DNA from: Sorangium sp025924095 | Lineage (GTDB): Bacteria > Myxococcota_A > Polyangia > Polyangiales > Polyangiaceae | DNA: 64,000 nt | NCBI RefSeq assembly: GCF_051521505.1 | Contig: NZ_CP150356.1 | Location: forward strand, 1,736,001-1,800,000 | Reading direction: 5' to 3' | Shown here: in pieces, positions 26,889 through 35,648 of the stretch | Position numbering within the stretch: position 1 is the stretch's first letter | Layout of the letters: each line of letters opens with the position of its first letter | Translations under genes and position numbers: made by a program | Notes under the pieces: model-generated | Told to the model about the DNA's origin: nothing | The model's database searches: none | The model's input: the letters and a program-made list of their open reading frames with translations, nothing else

Positions 26889-27694
26889 GGCGTCGCCTCG
26901 CGGCGCGCGGTGGATCGCCGCGCCACGGCCCGCACGAACAGGAGCAGCGCGAACGCCACGACGACAAGGACCATCGACAGCGCCTGCGCGGCGCGCATGT
27001 CCGACTCGAGCGCCGTGTAGATGGCGAGCGGCAGCGTCTGCGTCCTGCCCTGCAGGTTCCCGGCGAACATGAGCGTCGCGCCGAACTCGCCGAGGGAGCG
27101 GGCCCAGCTCATGGCCGCTCCCGCGACGAGCCCCGGGGCCGAGAGCGGCAGCGCCACGCGGAAGAACACCCGGAGCGGCGACGCGCCGAAGGTCCGCGCC
27201 ACCACCACGAGCTTCGCGTCGACCCGCCGGAACGCGCTCGTCGCCGCCTGCACGAAGAACGGCGCCGAGACGAACACCTCGGCCATGACGACCGCCGCCG
27301 TCGTGAACGTCACCGACCACCCCTCGGGATAGAGCCAGCCGGCGAGGAGCCCGCGCCGCCCGAAGGCGAGCAGCATCGCGACCCCCGCGACCGCGGGCGG
27401 GATCACGATGGGCAGCTGCACCGCCGTCTCGACCGCGCGCGCGAGCCGCCCGCGCGCGCGCGCGAGCGTCCAGGCGAGCGGCGTTCCCAGGAGCACCACG
27501 AGGGCGAGGCTGGCCGTGGTGGTGACGAGGCTCAGGCGCAGCGCGGGCCACACGAGGGGGTGACGGAGCCCCTGCTCGACGTCCGACGCCGTGGCCGTCA
27601 CGAACAGCGCCAGGATCGGGACGGCCAGGAACGCCACGAGGACGCCGCCGACCGCGGCCAGGACGCCCCGCTCCGCGCCGAGGCGCACGCTCAC
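26885..27694 (-). CDS. modB: Molybdate ABC transporter permease ModB
   Basis: A 269-aa inner-membrane permease with about five or six helices. The cytoplasmic coupling loop reads SLGEFGATLMFAGN, the hallmark of molybdate/tungstate permeases, followed by QTLPLAIYTALE. An earlier LPIVIPPAVAGVAMLLAFG matches the family. GTG 27694 overlaps the modA TGA, and its own stop overlaps modC, so the three genes are tightly coupled. Confidence 0.93.
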   Translation of the reverse strand: MSVRLGAERGVLAAVGGVLVAFLAVPILALFVTATASDVEQGLRHPLVWPALRLSLVTTTASLALVVLLGTPLAWTLARARGRLARAVETAVQLPIVIPPAVAGVAMLLAFGRRGLLAGWLYPEGWSVTFTTAAVVMAEVFVSAPFFVQAATSAFRRVDAKLVVVARTFGASPLRVFFRVALPLSAPGLVAGAAMSWARSLGEFGATLMFAGNLQGRTQTLPLAIYTALESDMRAAQALSMVLVVVAFALLLFVRAVARRSTARREATP

Positions 27695-28527
27695 GGGCCC
27701 GATCCGTCCCCGGACGGCGCCAGGAACCCGGCGCGCCCGAGCGCGCTCTGCCCGGCCTCCGAGCGCACGAGGTCGACCCAGGCGCGCGCGAGCCCGGGGT
27801 GCGCGGCGCCGGCCACGACCGCGATCGGGTACTCGGCGAGGACGTTGACCTCGGGCGGGATCGCCACGAGGGTCACGCCGTCCTGCGCCGCGTGCGCGTC
27901 GGTCCGGTAGACAACGCCGGCCTGCGCTTCTCCGAGGCGCACCTTGGTGAGCACCTGGCGCACGTTGAGCTCGCGCGAGACGACCCTGGCCTCCACGCGC
28001 GCGCGGAAGTCCGCGCCCAGGGTCGCGGACGCGCGATCGAGGAGCTGCAGCGTGTAGCGGCCGATCGGGACCTCCGGGGCGCCGATGACGATGCGGGTCG
28101 CCGCGGGGAGATCGGCGAGCCCCCGGATCGTCCCGGCGCTCTCGCGCGCCACGACGAGGACGGGCTCGTTGCGCGCAAAGACGACGGGGCCCACCGCGCG
28201 CCCGGACCTCACGAGCTCGTCCATGTGGCGCTGATCGGCCGAGGCGAACACGTCGACCGCGGCGCCGTGCTCCAGCTGCGTGCGGAGCTCCTGCGTGCCG
28301 GCGAAGTTGAACGTGATCTCGACACCCGGGCGCGCGCGCTCGAAGTCCTCGCCCATCGCGGTGAACACCTCGCGGAGGGAGGCGGCGGCGAAGACGACGA
28401 GCCTGTCCTCGCGCCCCGGAGGCGCCGGCTCCGCGCGCTTGCAGCCACCGAGGGCGGCGAGGCACGCCGCGAGCACCAGGAGCGGGAGGACCCGGAGCCA
28501 CCGTCTTCGGGCGCGCTGCCTCTGCAT
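27691..28527 (-). CDS. modA: Molybdate-binding lipoprotein ModA
   Basis: A 278-aa periplasmic substrate-binding protein. A basic leader and hydrophobic helix end in LAALGGC, a lipobox, so it is membrane-tethered. The mature start LVVFAAASLREVFTAMGEDF is the classical ModA oxyanion-binding start. NFAGTQELRTQLEHGAAVDV, FARNEPVLVV and VPIGRYTLQLL follow in family order. The start is ATG 28527 with GAGG five bases upstream. First gene of modABC. No ModE-box-like palindrome was recognised in the 584-bp leader. Confidence 0.92.
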   Translation of the reverse strand: MQRQRARRRWLRVLPLLVLAACLAALGGCKRAEPAPPGREDRLVVFAAASLREVFTAMGEDFERARPGVEITFNFAGTQELRTQLEHGAAVDVFASADQRHMDELVRSGRAVGPVVFARNEPVLVVARESAGTIRGLADLPAATRIVIGAPEVPIGRYTLQLLDRASATLGADFRARVEARVVSRELNVRQVLTKVRLGEAQAGVVYRTDAHAAQDGVTLVAIPPEVNVLAEYPIAVVAGAAHPGLARAWVDLVRSEAGQSALGRAGFLAPSGDGSGP

Positions 28528-29111
28528 GGCGCCTCGGCTCCGCGGCTCCGCGCGCGCCTCGCGCCGCCCGCGGATCCGGTTTGCTCCTCGGTCGGCCACG
28601 ACGCGTGTTCTTTACATCGAGGAACGCTTGCTTGTCACCGTCGGCGCGCGCTCCCTCGGCCTGCCGGCCGAGCCACCCTGCTGGCTGCGGCCGCGCGCCG
28701 GGACACCGCTTCACTGCGGCCCAGCCGTCCCGCTCCCGGCTCCGGTCGAGGCCGGCGCGCGCGCCCCGCTTTGCGAGCCGGGGCGACCCGCCGACCCGCG
28801 TGCGCCCCGGCGAGCTCCCGCGCGCGCCGAGGCCGCTCCCGCTGTGTCGAACCAGCACAGAGGAAGCAGCGAATGAGCCGCCGTGTTTCCAGGGTGCTCA
28901 CGATGCTCCCGGCGCCCTGCCATGCTCCCGTTCGCCGCCGGCGCGCTCGACGTCGTTCCGGCACGGCTTGAGGGACGGCTTGCTCTCCGCGCCGCTGGGC
29001 CTAGTTTTTGAGGAGGAGTTGAGGGAGTTGAGGAGGAGAAGGACCCTCCATGAAGGAGCGAGGCCCCCCCCGATCCGCTGGCCCCGTCGAGAGCAGGAAG
29101 GAACCTCGGTC
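28528..29111. other. Divergent intergenic region between modA and a sensor kinase
   Basis: 584 bp without a supported gene. Short open frames here have no domain character. GGAGGAGTTGAGGGAGTTGAGGAGGAG (29008-29036 region) is a purine-rich direct repeat shortly before the kinase. Promoters for both neighbours must lie here, but no clear box could be assigned. Confidence 0.4.
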
Positions 29112-30539
29112 ATGCCGACGCGGACGCGCTTCGAGGCCACGGCGAGGGCGGGCTACGCCATCTTGACCCTGCTCCTGGCGGTCGGGATGGCGTTCTCGGT
29201 TCGACGGTTCTCGTCCGTGGCAGACGCTCAGAGCGAGCGTCTGAGCGCCAAAGAGCGCGAGATCACGCTCGTGGAGCGGCTCCGGTGGAGCTGCGAGCTC
29301 ATCGTGTCTCACGGCAGGGGCTACCTCATTTCCGGAAGTCACGATCGCCTCACCGAGGCCGAGGACGCCAAGGCGCTCTTCCGTGAGAACGTCCGCGCGC
29401 TTCGCAGCCGGCCGCTCAGCCCGCCGGCGGTCCAGCTGCTCGCGGACGTCGAGCGGGCGGCCGGGAGCTTCATACGGCTCCAGGAAGAGCTGTTCGCCGC
29501 CCGGCAACGGCCCGAGGACCCGACGCTGATAGCGCGTCGATTCGAGGAGGAGCTGCGGCCGCTTCGCGAGGATGTCGAGCTCTCCCTCGTGCGTCTCACC
29601 GACTACAAGGAGAGGGTCGTCGAGAGCATCTATGTCGACGCGAGGGCGGAGCGAGCCGAGCTCACGCTGCGGCTGTACAGCCTGCTGGGCTTGCTTGTGT
29701 CGGCCAGCCTCGGGATCGCGTGGTACTTCACGAGGCGCCTCGGCGGCTCGTACCACCAGGTGCGGGAGGCGCGCGAGGCCGCGCGCAAGGCGGTGACGGC
29801 CCGCGACGATCTCATGGGCATCGTGGCCCATGACCTGCGCAACCCGCTCAGCGCCATCACGCTGAAGGCCGCGCGGCTGCGGAGGACAGCGGACTCCGAG
29901 AGCGTGCGGCAGCAAGCGGCGTCGATCGAGCACGTCGCCAAGCGGATGGAGCACCTCATCAGGACCATGCTCGACGCGGCGACGATGGAAGCCTACAAGT
30001 TCTCCGTGACGCCGGCGCCGTGCGCGGTGGACGATCTCCTGGGCGAGACGCTGGAGATGTTCGGGCCCCTCGCCGAATCGAAGCAGGTCCGGTTCGAGCA
30101 GAGCGTGAACGAGCCCGATCTCGTGATCTGCGCGGAGCGGGAGCGCGTGCTCCAGGTGCTGTCGAACCTGCTCGGGAACGCGCTGAAGTTCACGCCCCGG
30201 GGCGGTCGCGTGACCCTCTCGGTCGACCGGGAGGGGACGACGGTCCGCTTCGCCGTCGTCGATACGGGGCCGGGGATCCCCCGCGAGAACCTCTCGAGCA
30301 TCTTCGAGCGGTTCTGGAAGGTGGAGGCGTCGGGGGAGAGGGGCACCGGGCTGGGGCTCTACATCGCCAAGGGGATCGTCGATGCGCACGGAGGCCGCAT
30401 CTGGGCGGAGAGCGAGGTCGGGCGCGGCGCCCGGTTCTACTTCACGCTCCCGGTCGCCGAGCCAGCCGCGCACGAGGCCCCCGCCGCGGAGCAGGTTCCC
30501 GTGCTCTCGGCAGGAATCGACCCGCATCGAGGCGGATGA
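29112..30539 (+). CDS. Membrane sensor histidine kinase
   Basis: A 475-aa two-component sensor. TM1 is at ~14-30 and TM2 at ~180-203, with a ~150-residue helical periplasmic domain of CHASE3-like size between. H-box VAHDLRNPLSAI (~237-248) carries the phospho-His, the N-box is SNLLGNALKF, G1 DTGPGIP, F-box FERFWK, and G2 GTGLGLYIAKGI. There is no receiver domain and no adjacent response regulator, so it is an orphan, as is common in myxobacteria. The 3' 103 bp overlap the convergent gene ending at 30437. Confidence 0.9.
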   Translation: MPTRTRFEATARAGYAILTLLLAVGMAFSVRRFSSVADAQSERLSAKEREITLVERLRWSCELIVSHGRGYLISGSHDRLTEAEDAKALFRENVRALRSRPLSPPAVQLLADVERAAGSFIRLQEELFAARQRPEDPTLIARRFEEELRPLREDVELSLVRLTDYKERVVESIYVDARAERAELTLRLYSLLGLLVSASLGIAWYFTRRLGGSYHQVREAREAARKAVTARDDLMGIVAHDLRNPLSAITLKAARLRRTADSESVRQQAASIEHVAKRMEHLIRTMLDAATMEAYKFSVTPAPCAVDDLLGETLEMFGPLAESKQVRFEQSVNEPDLVICAERERVLQVLSNLLGNALKFTPRGGRVTLSVDREGTTVRFAVVDTGPGIPRENLSSIFERFWKVEASGERGTGLGLYIAKGIVDAHGGRIWAESEVGRGARFYFTLPVAEPAAHEAPAAEQVPVLSAGIDPHRGG

Positions 30540-31816
30540 GGCGCCCGTCGCGATTCCTCCGGTCGAGCCTCGCCGGCCCGAGCGTCCGAGTCCGATCGAT
30601 CGAAGAGCTTCACGAGCATCTCGGTCCCGAGGCCGGTCGCGACCATGCGTTCGCGGCGGTTCGAGAGCAGCGCGCCGAGCCACGGCACCGCGCCCCCGTC
30701 CCCGAGCGGGAGCTCGAGGCCGTCGTCCCGCCGGACGACGAGCTGGACGAACGGCCCGGCGTAGTAACCAAGCCCCTGCAATCGCGCGAGATCATGGACG
30801 ATCTCGACCTCCGGCCGCGCGCGCGAGAGCGGCTCGCCCACCTCGGCGACCCAGCGCTCGGCGCGCGCGACGAGCTCCGGGCCGAGGCCGAGCGAGCGCA
30901 CGGCGCCCGCGTAGTCCGCCGCGGCGCGCGGCAGATCGACGGAGGCCTCGCGCAGGGCGGCCTCCGTCGACCCCGGCTCGTGCGCCTTCGCCCGCTGCGC
31001 CAGCGCGTCCGGGTCGAGGCCGCGCGCGCCGAGGCACGCCCGGACCACGGCCGTGTCGGAGAGGACCACGCGCAGGCCCGCCGCGCGGAAGCCGGCGGAC
31101 GGCAGCGCGCGGACCAGGTCGGCCCAGACGAGGAGGTGCTCGAGCAGGGCGCGCCGCTCGCACGCGTCGTCCTCGCCCCGGCCCGGCGAGCGGGCCGCGG
31201 TCACGAGGGCGAACAGGCGGAAGTGGGGCGTGAAGCCCGGGTGCTTCGTGGGCTGCATGCGCAGCACGCGCTGGCTCGCGCAGAAGCGCAGCGGCTCGCC
31301 GCGCCGGGTCTCGCGCCGGCGCCGCGCCGCGTGCAGCGCGAGCCCCGTGGTCGGGTCCGCGGCGACCTCGGCGAAGCGCACCGTCGCGAGCACGTTGTTC
31401 GGCTCGACGCCCGCGCACGCCGTGGCGCCGAGCGGCCCGACCGGCGCGAGATCCACCGCCTCGAACCCCGCCGCCGCCGCGTACGCCGCCGCGTCGAAGG
31501 CGTGGATCCGCCGGGCGTCCGCGGCCGAGGCGTGGGTCATGGGCGCCCGCTCGGCGTGATCGAGGACCTCGGCGAAGCTCCGCCGGAGCGCGCGCTGGCG
31601 CAGGCAGTGGAGCAGGAGCGTGGTCAGCTCGTTGCCCGGGAGGCGCTCCGCGAGGAGCCGATCGAGCGGCTCGCCGGCGTGCGCCTCGGCCGCGCGGCGC
31701 GCGATGCGCGACGACAGCTCGCCCGTCCTGCCGTCGGCGAGCGCTCGCGGCGGGCCGGCGGTGGCCTGCGCCGGGCGAGCGGTGGCCCGTGTCGTGAGGT
31801 CGTCGGCGGTGGGCAT
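30437..31816 (-). CDS. Uncharacterised 459-aa protein, weakly like a class II tRNA-synthetase fold
   Basis: Soluble protein without signal or membrane segment. Patches that look conserved are VGPLGATACAGVEPNNVLAT, ADPTTGLALHAARRRR, LRFCASQRVLRMQPTKHPGF and LGYYAGPFVQLVV. The last two recall motif 2 and the strand order of HisRS/HisZ-like class II folds, but this is impressionistic and no classical motif 3 was found. The C-terminal ~35 residues are low-complexity and overlap the convergent kinase gene. ATG 31816 follows GAGGAG by seven bases. It is divergent from the MocR remnant at 31910. Confidence 0.6.
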   Translation of the reverse strand: MPTADDLTTRATARPAQATAGPPRALADGRTGELSSRIARRAAEAHAGEPLDRLLAERLPGNELTTLLLHCLRQRALRRSFAEVLDHAERAPMTHASAADARRIHAFDAAAYAAAAGFEAVDLAPVGPLGATACAGVEPNNVLATVRFAEVAADPTTGLALHAARRRRETRRGEPLRFCASQRVLRMQPTKHPGFTPHFRLFALVTAARSPGRGEDDACERRALLEHLLVWADLVRALPSAGFRAAGLRVVLSDTAVVRACLGARGLDPDALAQRAKAHEPGSTEAALREASVDLPRAAADYAGAVRSLGLGPELVARAERWVAEVGEPLSRARPEVEIVHDLARLQGLGYYAGPFVQLVVRRDDGLELPLGDGGAVPWLGALLSNRRERMVATGLGTEMLVKLFDRSDSDARAGEARPEESRRAPHPPRCGSIPAESTGTCSAAGASCAAGSATGSVK

Positions 31817-31848
31817 GGCGGGCTCCTCGTCGACACCGTGCCGCGGAA

Positions 31849-31894
31849 CTGGCACCCTGGAAAGTGCCACGGTAGCCGGTTTCGATGGTGCCAG
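31849..31894. promoter_or_regulatory. TGGCAC half-site cluster, candidate MocR operator
   Basis: CTGGCACC (31849-31856) and GGTGCCAG (31887-31894) are perfect inverted 8-mers. A third half-site GTGCCA (31864-31869) lies between, inverted to the first with an 8-bp gap. The cluster sits between the divergent gene start at 31816 and the MocR-type fragment, the usual place for such an operator. Confidence 0.5.
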
Positions 31895-31909
31895 CGTCCT
31901 CGAGCTCCT

Positions 31910-32116
31910 GTGCGGGCGCTGGTAGCGCGGGGCGTGGACGCGCTGCCGCTCTCGCGCAGCGCGGCGGGGCGCGCGGGGGGGTCGCGCTCCGGGACGCCGC
32001 GCGCGCCCGGGCTCATCTTGGGGTTCGGGGCGCACGCGGAGCCCGCGCTCCGGGAGGCGGCGCGGACGCTCGCGGCCGTGGTGAGCGAGGCGATCGGCGC
32101 GGGCGAGCGGCGCTGA
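31910..32116 (+). pseudogene. C-terminal fragment of a MocR/GntR-type PLP-dependent regulator
   Basis: About 68 codons ending at TGA 32116 resemble the very end of a MocR aminotransferase-like domain: ALVARGVDALPLSRS, then PGLILGFGAHAEPALREAAR and LAAVVSEAIGAG. The winged helix and the PLP-lysine part are missing and no start fits. It is a remnant of a regulator that once sat divergent to the gene at 30437. Confidence 0.6.
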
Positions 32117-32138
32117 CGCGAGGGCGGCCCGGCGGGGC

Positions 32139-32885
32139 TCAGCGGCCGCCGGCGACGTCCAGGAGGGAGCCGGTGCAGTAGGAGGACTCGCTGGAGGCGA
32201 GCCACAGGATGGCGTGCGCGACCTCCTCGGGGCTGCCGGCGCGGCCCAGCGGCAGGCTCGCCTGGAGCCGCTCGACGCGCCCTGGATCGCCGCCGCTCGC
32301 GTGGATGTCGGTCGCGATGATCCCGGGCCGCACGGCGTTGACCCGGATGCCCTCCGCGGCGACCTCCTTCGCGAGGCCGATCGTGAGCGTGTCGACGGCG
32401 GCCTTCGAGGCGGCGTAGTCGATGTACTCGCCCGGGGAGCCGAGCTGCGACGCCCTCGACGAGACGTTCACGATGGCGCCTCCCGCGCCGCCGCGGCGCG
32501 TGGACATGCGCCGGACCGCCTCGCGCGCGCACAGGAAGGTGCCGACGACGTTCGTGGCAAGGACGCGCTGCACGCGCGCCGCGGTCATGTCCTCGAGGCG
32601 CGCCTGGCGATCGAGCACGCCGGCGTTGTTCACGAGCGCGGTGACGGGGCCCAGGGCGTCGTCGACGGTCTGGAAGAGGCGCACGACGTCGTCCTCGGCG
32701 CTCACGTCGGCCGCGATGGCGAGGGCGACGCCGCCGTGGGCGCGGATCTCGTCGACCACCCTGGCGGCGGCGAGCGCGTCGCGCAGGTAGCTCACCGCGA
32801 CCGCGTAGCCTCGGCTCGCGGCGAGCAGCGCCGTGGCGGCGCCGATCCCGCGGCTGCCGCCCGTGACGATCATGATCCCGGCCAT
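32139..32885 (-). CDS. SDR family NAD(P)-dependent oxidoreductase
   Basis: A 248-aa classical short-chain dehydrogenase: TGGSRGIGAATA (cofactor loop), NNAGVLD, catalytic Ser in NVSSRAS, YAASK (Tyr and Lys), and PGIIATDIH after the active site. Arg-containing cofactor positions suggest NADP preference, but this is uncertain. It ends with the FabG-like CTGSLLDVAGGR. The substrate cannot be inferred. Monocistronic, with 22 bp to the MocR remnant. Confidence 0.9.
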   Translation of the reverse strand: MAGIMIVTGGSRGIGAATALLAASRGYAVAVSYLRDALAAARVVDEIRAHGGVALAIAADVSAEDDVVRLFQTVDDALGPVTALVNNAGVLDRQARLEDMTAARVQRVLATNVVGTFLCAREAVRRMSTRRGGAGGAIVNVSSRASQLGSPGEYIDYAASKAAVDTLTIGLAKEVAAEGIRVNAVRPGIIATDIHASGGDPGRVERLQASLPLGRAGSPEEVAHAILWLASSESSYCTGSLLDVAGGR

Positions 32886-33009
32886 GGGGCGGGAGGATAA
32901 CCCGGGCGCCGGGGAGGCCGGCGCATCGCAGGGGTCGCCGGGGTCGCCGGCGCGCTAGACTCGTGTCCGGCCGCCGTCTCCGGGCGCGCGCGCCGCGCCA
33001 GATGGTCCG

Positions 33010-33768
33010 ATGGCCCTGATCCGCCCGTACGCCGCCGCTGTCCTCGCCGTCCTATCGTCCGCGTGCGCCGGCCGGTCCGCGGCGACATCGCCTGTGACAG
33101 CACCGCCTGTGACGGCACCGCCTGTGACGGCGCCGCCGGTCGATTCGGCCTCTCCGCAGGCCGGACCGGCCGCTCCTCCGGAACGCGCGTCTCGGGCCGG
33201 TGCGCCCGGGGCGCGGCCTCGCGCCGCGATCACGGCCGGGACCGCGGAGCCTGCCTGGGTGCCGCCGATCGTGCACACCCTGGCCGTGTTCACGGTGACC
33301 CGCAGCGTGGAAGCGGTGCTGTGGCCCGAGCCGTTCGCCGACTTTCGCCCGGAGCGCTGGGGATACCACTATGGGGAGGCGCTCACGAAGCCGCCGCTCT
33401 TCGACGCCGCTCAGCCCGCCTTCCGGTGGGATCACGACCCGTGGCCGATCAACGTGATCGGTCATGGCCTGCTCGGGAGCGAGATCTACTTCAGGGCGCG
33501 GAGCTGCCGCTTCGGCGTGCCGGCCGCGGTCGCCTTCGCCATCGCCGGCACCCACCTCTGGGAGTACGGCTACGAGGCCAACGGCGTCCGGCCGTCGGCG
33601 CTCGACCTCGTCTACACGCCGCTCGCCGGGGCGCTCCTGGGCGAGCTCCGCTATGCGACGTGGCGCGCGGCCGGGGGCATCGAGAGCGCACCGGCGCGCG
33701 TGCTCGTGCGCGCGCTCATGGATCCATTCGGCGAGATCGAGCGGGGCGCCGGGGTCTTCGACTGCTAG
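33010..33768 (+). CDS. Lipoprotein with DUF3943-like domain
   Basis: A 252-aa protein. The leader ends in LSSAC, a lipobox, followed by a Thr/Pro linker built from three 15-bp DNA repeats (PVTAP units, ~33089-33133). The C-terminal 150 residues contain HDPWPINVIGHGLLGSEIYF and THLWEYGYEANGVRPSALDL, which recall DUF3943 outer-membrane-associated proteins. It is probably surface- or periplasm-exposed. Function unknown. Confidence 0.65.
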   Translation: MALIRPYAAAVLAVLSSACAGRSAATSPVTAPPVTAPPVTAPPVDSASPQAGPAAPPERASRAGAPGARPRAAITAGTAEPAWVPPIVHTLAVFTVTRSVEAVLWPEPFADFRPERWGYHYGEALTKPPLFDAAQPAFRWDHDPWPINVIGHGLLGSEIYFRARSCRFGVPAAVAFAIAGTHLWEYGYEANGVRPSALDLVYTPLAGALLGELRYATWRAAGGIESAPARVLVRALMDPFGEIERGAGVFDC

Positions 33769-33781
33769 CTCCGCGCGTCAG

Positions 33782-33801
33782 AAATCCCGCCGGGATTTTC
33801 G
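33782..33801. terminator. Possible bidirectional terminator hairpin
   Basis: AAATCCC (33782-33788) and GGGATTT (33792-33798) form a perfect 7-bp stem with a 3-base loop, followed by TTC. A-rich sequence downstream supplies T-residues on the minus strand. It lies between two convergent genes (ends 33768 and 34001). Confidence 0.4.
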
Positions 33802-34000
33802 CTCGGAGAAGGCAAAAAACAAAACGATTCGAGGGTCTCTATGGCGAATCGCTGCGCTCACCTCAGGTGACACAAGGGTCCTTACGCGATCCGCCTTCCT
33901 CGTCGAAGGTAGTCGTCGCTGGCGTAGCGGTTGGCTCCTCCGTCGAGGTCCGCCGTCACCGTGCGGCTCCGCGCGTCGAAGCCGTCGAAGCCGCAGGTGC

Positions 34001-34408
34001 TCAGCCGCTGCGGCGGGAGCGGGCCAGAGCCAGCCGACCGAGGACCATGCCGAGCAGTCCCAGCACCAGGCCCACGATGGCCCCGCCTCGCCCGTTGCCG
34101 GTGCCGATACCCCCGGTGGAGGTGGCCAGGTGCAGCCCAGCGAGGACCATGCCGAGCAGCCCTGACACCAGGGCCACGATGGCCCCGTCTCGCCCGTTGC
34201 CGGTGCCGATACGACCGGCGGAGCGGGCCAGAGCCAGCCCACCGACGACCACGCCGAACAGCGCCACCACCGCGGCCACGGTGGCCCCGGTTCGCCCGGA
34301 GCCGGTGCCGATAGCACCTTGCGCGGCCGCCGGTGCGGCAAGCCCGACCCCTCCGAGCAGGGCGGCTGCGGCGGCGACGACCCGGATCCGCGATCGGGTG
34401 CGTGTCAT
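34001..34408 (-). CDS. DUF6223-like membrane protein with three 34-residue repeats
   Basis: A 135-aa protein with a signal-like N-terminus (VAAAAALLGGVGLAAPAAAQ) followed by three copies of a 34-residue unit. Each unit begins IGTGxGRxGA and continues with a hydrophobic helix ending LALARS, LHLATS or similar. At DNA level the last two copies match closely with a 102-bp period. It probably lies in the inner membrane, with Gly-rich turns between helices. ATG 34408 has AAGGAAG upstream. Function unknown. Confidence 0.75.
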   Translation of the reverse strand: MTRTRSRIRVVAAAAALLGGVGLAAPAAAQGAIGTGSGRTGATVAAVVALFGVVVGGLALARSAGRIGTGNGRDGAIVALVSGLLGMVLAGLHLATSTGGIGTGNGRGGAIVGLVLGLLGMVLGRLALARSRRSG

Positions 34409-34644
34409 AAAGCGCTTCCTTGCCCCGATCACCCCAACGGTCTCGCGCGGCCGCGCGGCCGCCTGCGGAGCTCCTTTGCACTTCTTCCCAGGATCGCCGA
34501 CCTCTGTGTCAACCTGGAGCAAGCGTTGCGTCATGACCCACGTCTACCCCCGGCGGGCAACCCGGTCTTGGACAAATTGGAAGCCGTCGGGTTCGTCGCC
34601 GGTCGCGCTGCGGTGCGCCCCGGCGCCGCGCCGATCCTTCGCGG

Positions 34645-35562
34645 TCATCGGGTCAGGACGCCTCGAGGTCGCGCGTGTTGCCGGCGCCTTCCCCGCGCCC
34701 CATCCGGCGCGGCTGACGCGGCGATGGCGATGTGGTGCAACTTGACGCGTTCGCGGGAGGACTGGGCGATGAGCGCGGTCGGCGAATCACCGGAGAGGGC
34801 CACGAACTCGCGGATCAGGTGCGACTGATCGCAGAACCCTGACGCGGCAGCGAGCCGGGCCCAGTCCGGATCGCGCTCCATCTCGGCCCGCGCGAGCGCC
34901 CGCCGAAAGCGTGTGATCCGAGCGAAGGTCTTCGGGGCGAGGCCGGTCTCGGCGGTGAACACGTCGATGAGCCGGCGGTGGCTGATGCCGAGCGTGGCCG
35001 CGACGTCGGCGACGCGCCTTCCGCCTCCCTCGAGCGCCGCGATCGCGTGCGGCACCAGGGGATGACCGGGGCGCGCCTTCGAGAGGCGGTCGAGCAGCGC
35101 GCGCTCGAGCAGCGCGAAGCGAGCGCGCGGCTCCGGCGCCGCGCACAGGCGCTCGCGGAGCTCCGCCGCTCGCGGCCCCCAGAGCTCCGCGAGGTCGGCG
35201 TGCGTGTCGGTCAGCGCGCCGGGCGGCGCGCCGAGGAACGGCCACGCGCCGCCGGGGCGGAAGTGGACCCCGACCATCGACGCGTGCTCGCGTGTGTCGA
35301 CGCCGAAGGAGGACTGGTACGCGCCCGACACGGCGGCACCGGAGTAGCGGCGAAGGGTGGGGCCGTCGTAGATGCGGAGCCCGTCCTCGTCGAGGTTGAT
35401 GACCAGCTGGAGGGTACCGGAGGGCAGGATGCGCGCGGCCGCGCGGGGCGGAGCAGCCGAAAGGCACCAGAGCTCGGCGACGTGCGCCGAAAGGGGCGGA
35501 CCCGGCACGTGGCGGACATACAACACGTGGACACTATGGCGGACAATCACGTCGCCGGCCAC
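34645..35562 (-). CDS. AraC family transcriptional regulator
   Basis: A 305-aa regulator. The N-terminal domain (~10-150; DUF6597-like, with ILPSGTLQLVINLDEDGLRI and GVHFRPGGAWPFLG) is followed by the double helix-turn-helix: RRVADVAATLGISHRRLIDV, then APKTFARITRFRRAL and AAASGFCDQSHLIREFVALS. The C-terminal ~35 residues are Arg-rich. The first ATG at 35562 has no obvious ribosome-binding site; a GTG about 12 codons later is possible. The target is unknown. Confidence 0.88.
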   Translation of the reverse strand: MAGDVIVRHSVHVLYVRHVPGPPLSAHVAELWCLSAAPPRAAARILPSGTLQLVINLDEDGLRIYDGPTLRRYSGAAVSGAYQSSFGVDTREHASMVGVHFRPGGAWPFLGAPPGALTDTHADLAELWGPRAAELRERLCAAPEPRARFALLERALLDRLSKARPGHPLVPHAIAALEGGGRRVADVAATLGISHRRLIDVFTAETGLAPKTFARITRFRRALARAEMERDPDWARLAAASGFCDQSHLIREFVALSGDSPTALIAQSSRERVKLHHIAIAASAAPDGARGRRRQHARPRGVLTR

Positions 35563-35648
35563 CTCGCCGCGCGGCGGTCGCCCACGTCGGTCGACCCGAA
35601 CAGGGGCCAGCTTTCGCTAGCCCCTCTTCTGCGATCTGCGCGACGTGT

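Noticed and set aside
28528..29111. Molybdenum-cofactor riboswitch or ModE box before modA
   Set aside because: No conserved aptamer pairing or ModE-type palindrome could be identified by eye.
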